From contig CALUFN010000019.1 of NCBI GenBank assembly GCA_944319945.1, positions 1 to 40,803 on the forward strand: a stretch of 40,803 nt of DNA, read 5' to 3'. Below, piece after piece: positions 39,890-40,803 of the stretch. Position numbers and translations under genes: made by a program. Numbering within the stretch: position 1 is the first letter of the stretch; every line of letters begins with the position of its first letter. The notes under the pieces were generated by a model. The model was not told the DNA's origin, ran no database searches, and saw nothing but the letters and a program-made list of their open reading frames with translations. The stretch is from an uncultured Prevotella sp. (GTDB lineage: Bacteria; Bacteroidota; Bacteroidia; Bacteroidales; Bacteroidaceae).

Positions 39890-40708
39890 CTACAGCGCAC
39901 GCTTGGTCACGGCGTTGAATAGCAGCTCGAGGTTGAGCTGAGTGTCGGCGTCGCCCTCGCGCCGGCGTGTTATCACGGCACTGCCCTGCACCGACGGCTC
40001 CGAGTAGATCACGTCGTCGGCAGGCTCGCCGAGCGAGCGGAACTCGAAGTTATACTTAGCGCAGATGTCGGCCACCGACGCGTCGAGCAGCAGCTCAGAG
40101 CGGTCGAGCATCACGATGTGGTCGAGCAGCGACTCCACGTCGTGCACCTGGTGGGTGGATATTATCATCATGCGGTCTTCGTCCATGTTGTTGGCTATCA
40201 CGCGGCGGAACTGGCTCTTAGACGGAATGTCCAAGCCGTTGGTCGGCTCGTCCATCAGCAGCAACCGGGTGTTGGCCGCAAGGGCGAAGCTCATGTACAC
40301 CTTCTTCTTCTGCCCCATCGAAAGCTCCTTCAGGTGGATGTCCGGCGTAAGCTCGAAGTCGCGCAGGCAGCTCTCAAGCACCTCGCGGCTGAAGCGCGGA
40401 TAGAACGGCTCGTTCATCCTGACGTAAGCGTCGAGGGTAACCGGGGCGAGGTCGAACTCCTCGGGCACGATGAACGTCTCGGCCAGCATCCCCGCGTCGT
40501 GGGCCGACGACTCCACTCCGTCGACGGTTATCGAGCCGGACGTCTTGCGCAACAGTCCGCTGATAAGGTAAAGCAGCGTAGACTTGCCCGTGCCGTTCTT
40601 GCCTAAGAGTCCGTAGATGTTATTGTCCTCGAGACAGAGGTTGAAGCCGTCAAACACGTAGTGCTTCACGCCCTGGTACTTATACTTAAGGTTCTCTATG
40701 CGTATCAT
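39890..40708 (-). CDS. ABC transporter ATPase (YtrB-like)
   Basis: A 272-residue ATPase starting MIRIENLKYKYQGVKHYVFD. It has Walker A GKNGTGKST (36-44), signature LSMGQKKKVYMSFALA (SMGQ instead of SGGQ, a usual variant in this group), Walker B LLLMDEPTNGLD and H-loop STHQ. A C-terminal extension of about 50 residues follows (from IYSEPSVQGSAVI), a region often regulatory. First gene of an operon with three membrane paralogues and GntR. No clear TAnnTTTG precedes it. Confidence 0.92.
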   Translation of the reverse strand: MIRIENLKYKYQGVKHYVFDGFNLCLEDNNIYGLLGKNGTGKSTLLYLISGLLRKTSGSITVDGVESSAHDAGMLAETFIVPEEFDLAPVTLDAYVRMNEPFYPRFSREVLESCLRDFELTPDIHLKELSMGQKKKVYMSFALAANTRLLLMDEPTNGLDIPSKSQFRRVIANNMDEDRMMIISTHQVHDVESLLDHIVMLDRSELLLDASVADICAKYNFEFRSLGEPADDVIYSEPSVQGSAVITRRREGDADTQLNLELLFNAVTKRAL

Positions 40709-40762
40709 TGTCTTATGTTATTTAGTTACGTTTATTACCTGATCATACATTAAGCCCCGCGC

Positions 40763-40793
40763 CCCGGCCGCCATAATGCCTGCGGCGGCCGGG
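40763..40793. other. perfect 10-bp inverted repeat at the window end
   Basis: CCCGGCCGCC (40763-40772) and GGCGGCCGGG (40784-40793) flank an 11-base loop. There is no T tract on either visible side. It may belong to a neighbour outside the window. Confidence 0.4.
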
Positions 40794-40803
40794 CTGCACG
40801 CCG

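Noticed and set aside
40763-40793. Terminal inverted repeat as a terminator
   Set aside because: A perfect 10-bp stem but no T tract on either strand, and the neighbouring gene is outside the window; left unassigned.

Overview
The window looks like chromosomal DNA of a Bacteroidales bacterium, most likely Prevotellaceae. The evidence is the protein families (EFR1 flavodoxin-ferredoxin, fused CcsBA, secreted proteins with the KGLNIIR...VKVMVK-type tail), promoters of the Bacteroidetes form TTG-N20-TAnnTTTG, near absence of Shine-Dalgarno sequences, and GC-rich genes separated by AT-rich gaps. Genus placement is inference. No tRNA, rRNA, IS element, prophage or CRISPR array was seen.

Layout. 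(1) 1-3124: a possible gene tail, a broken secreted HAF-repeat gene and its intact paralogue. (2) 3407-6350, minus strand: rplM-rpsI-rpsB-tsf with structured leaders and a terminator. (3) 6874-8422: a sugar O-acetyltransferase and an EFR1 protein. (4) 8663-14550: two glycan loci, an M23/LysM cell-wall hydrolase and a cysteine-rich secreted protein. (5) 14703-14913: a stand-alone small RNA gene with its own promoter and terminator, 6S-like in outline. (6) 15354-22329: porin, imelysin lipoprotein, di-haem DUF1111 lipoprotein and CcsBA, a probable periplasmic iron/electron-transfer module. (7) 22350-26755, minus: SPFH protein, three paralogous small membrane proteins, a ribbon-helix-helix protein, prmC, recX. 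(8) 26935-30214: ribD, ruvB, coaD, ybeY. (9) 30218-36588, minus: a MacAB-TolC-like exporter with separate ATPase and two permeases. (10) 36817-40708, minus: an ABC ATPase, three paralogous membrane subunits and a YtrA-type GntR regulator encoded last.

The most unusual content is between genes. Seven gaps carry the same roughly 110-bp element: a 26-27-bp leader followed by exactly four imperfect 15-bp palindromes (consensus RAAAGGYNRCCTTTY) at an exact 22-bp period. It occurs in both orientations and in every relation to neighbouring genes. I could not connect it to any named repeat family.

A second layer consists of short-period tracts (7, 8 or 9 bp) that touch stop codons or sit just before start codons. 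Several have an inverted copy at the other end of the same gap, so the gap can fold into a long hairpin. Each gap uses a different arm sequence, but the design is the same.
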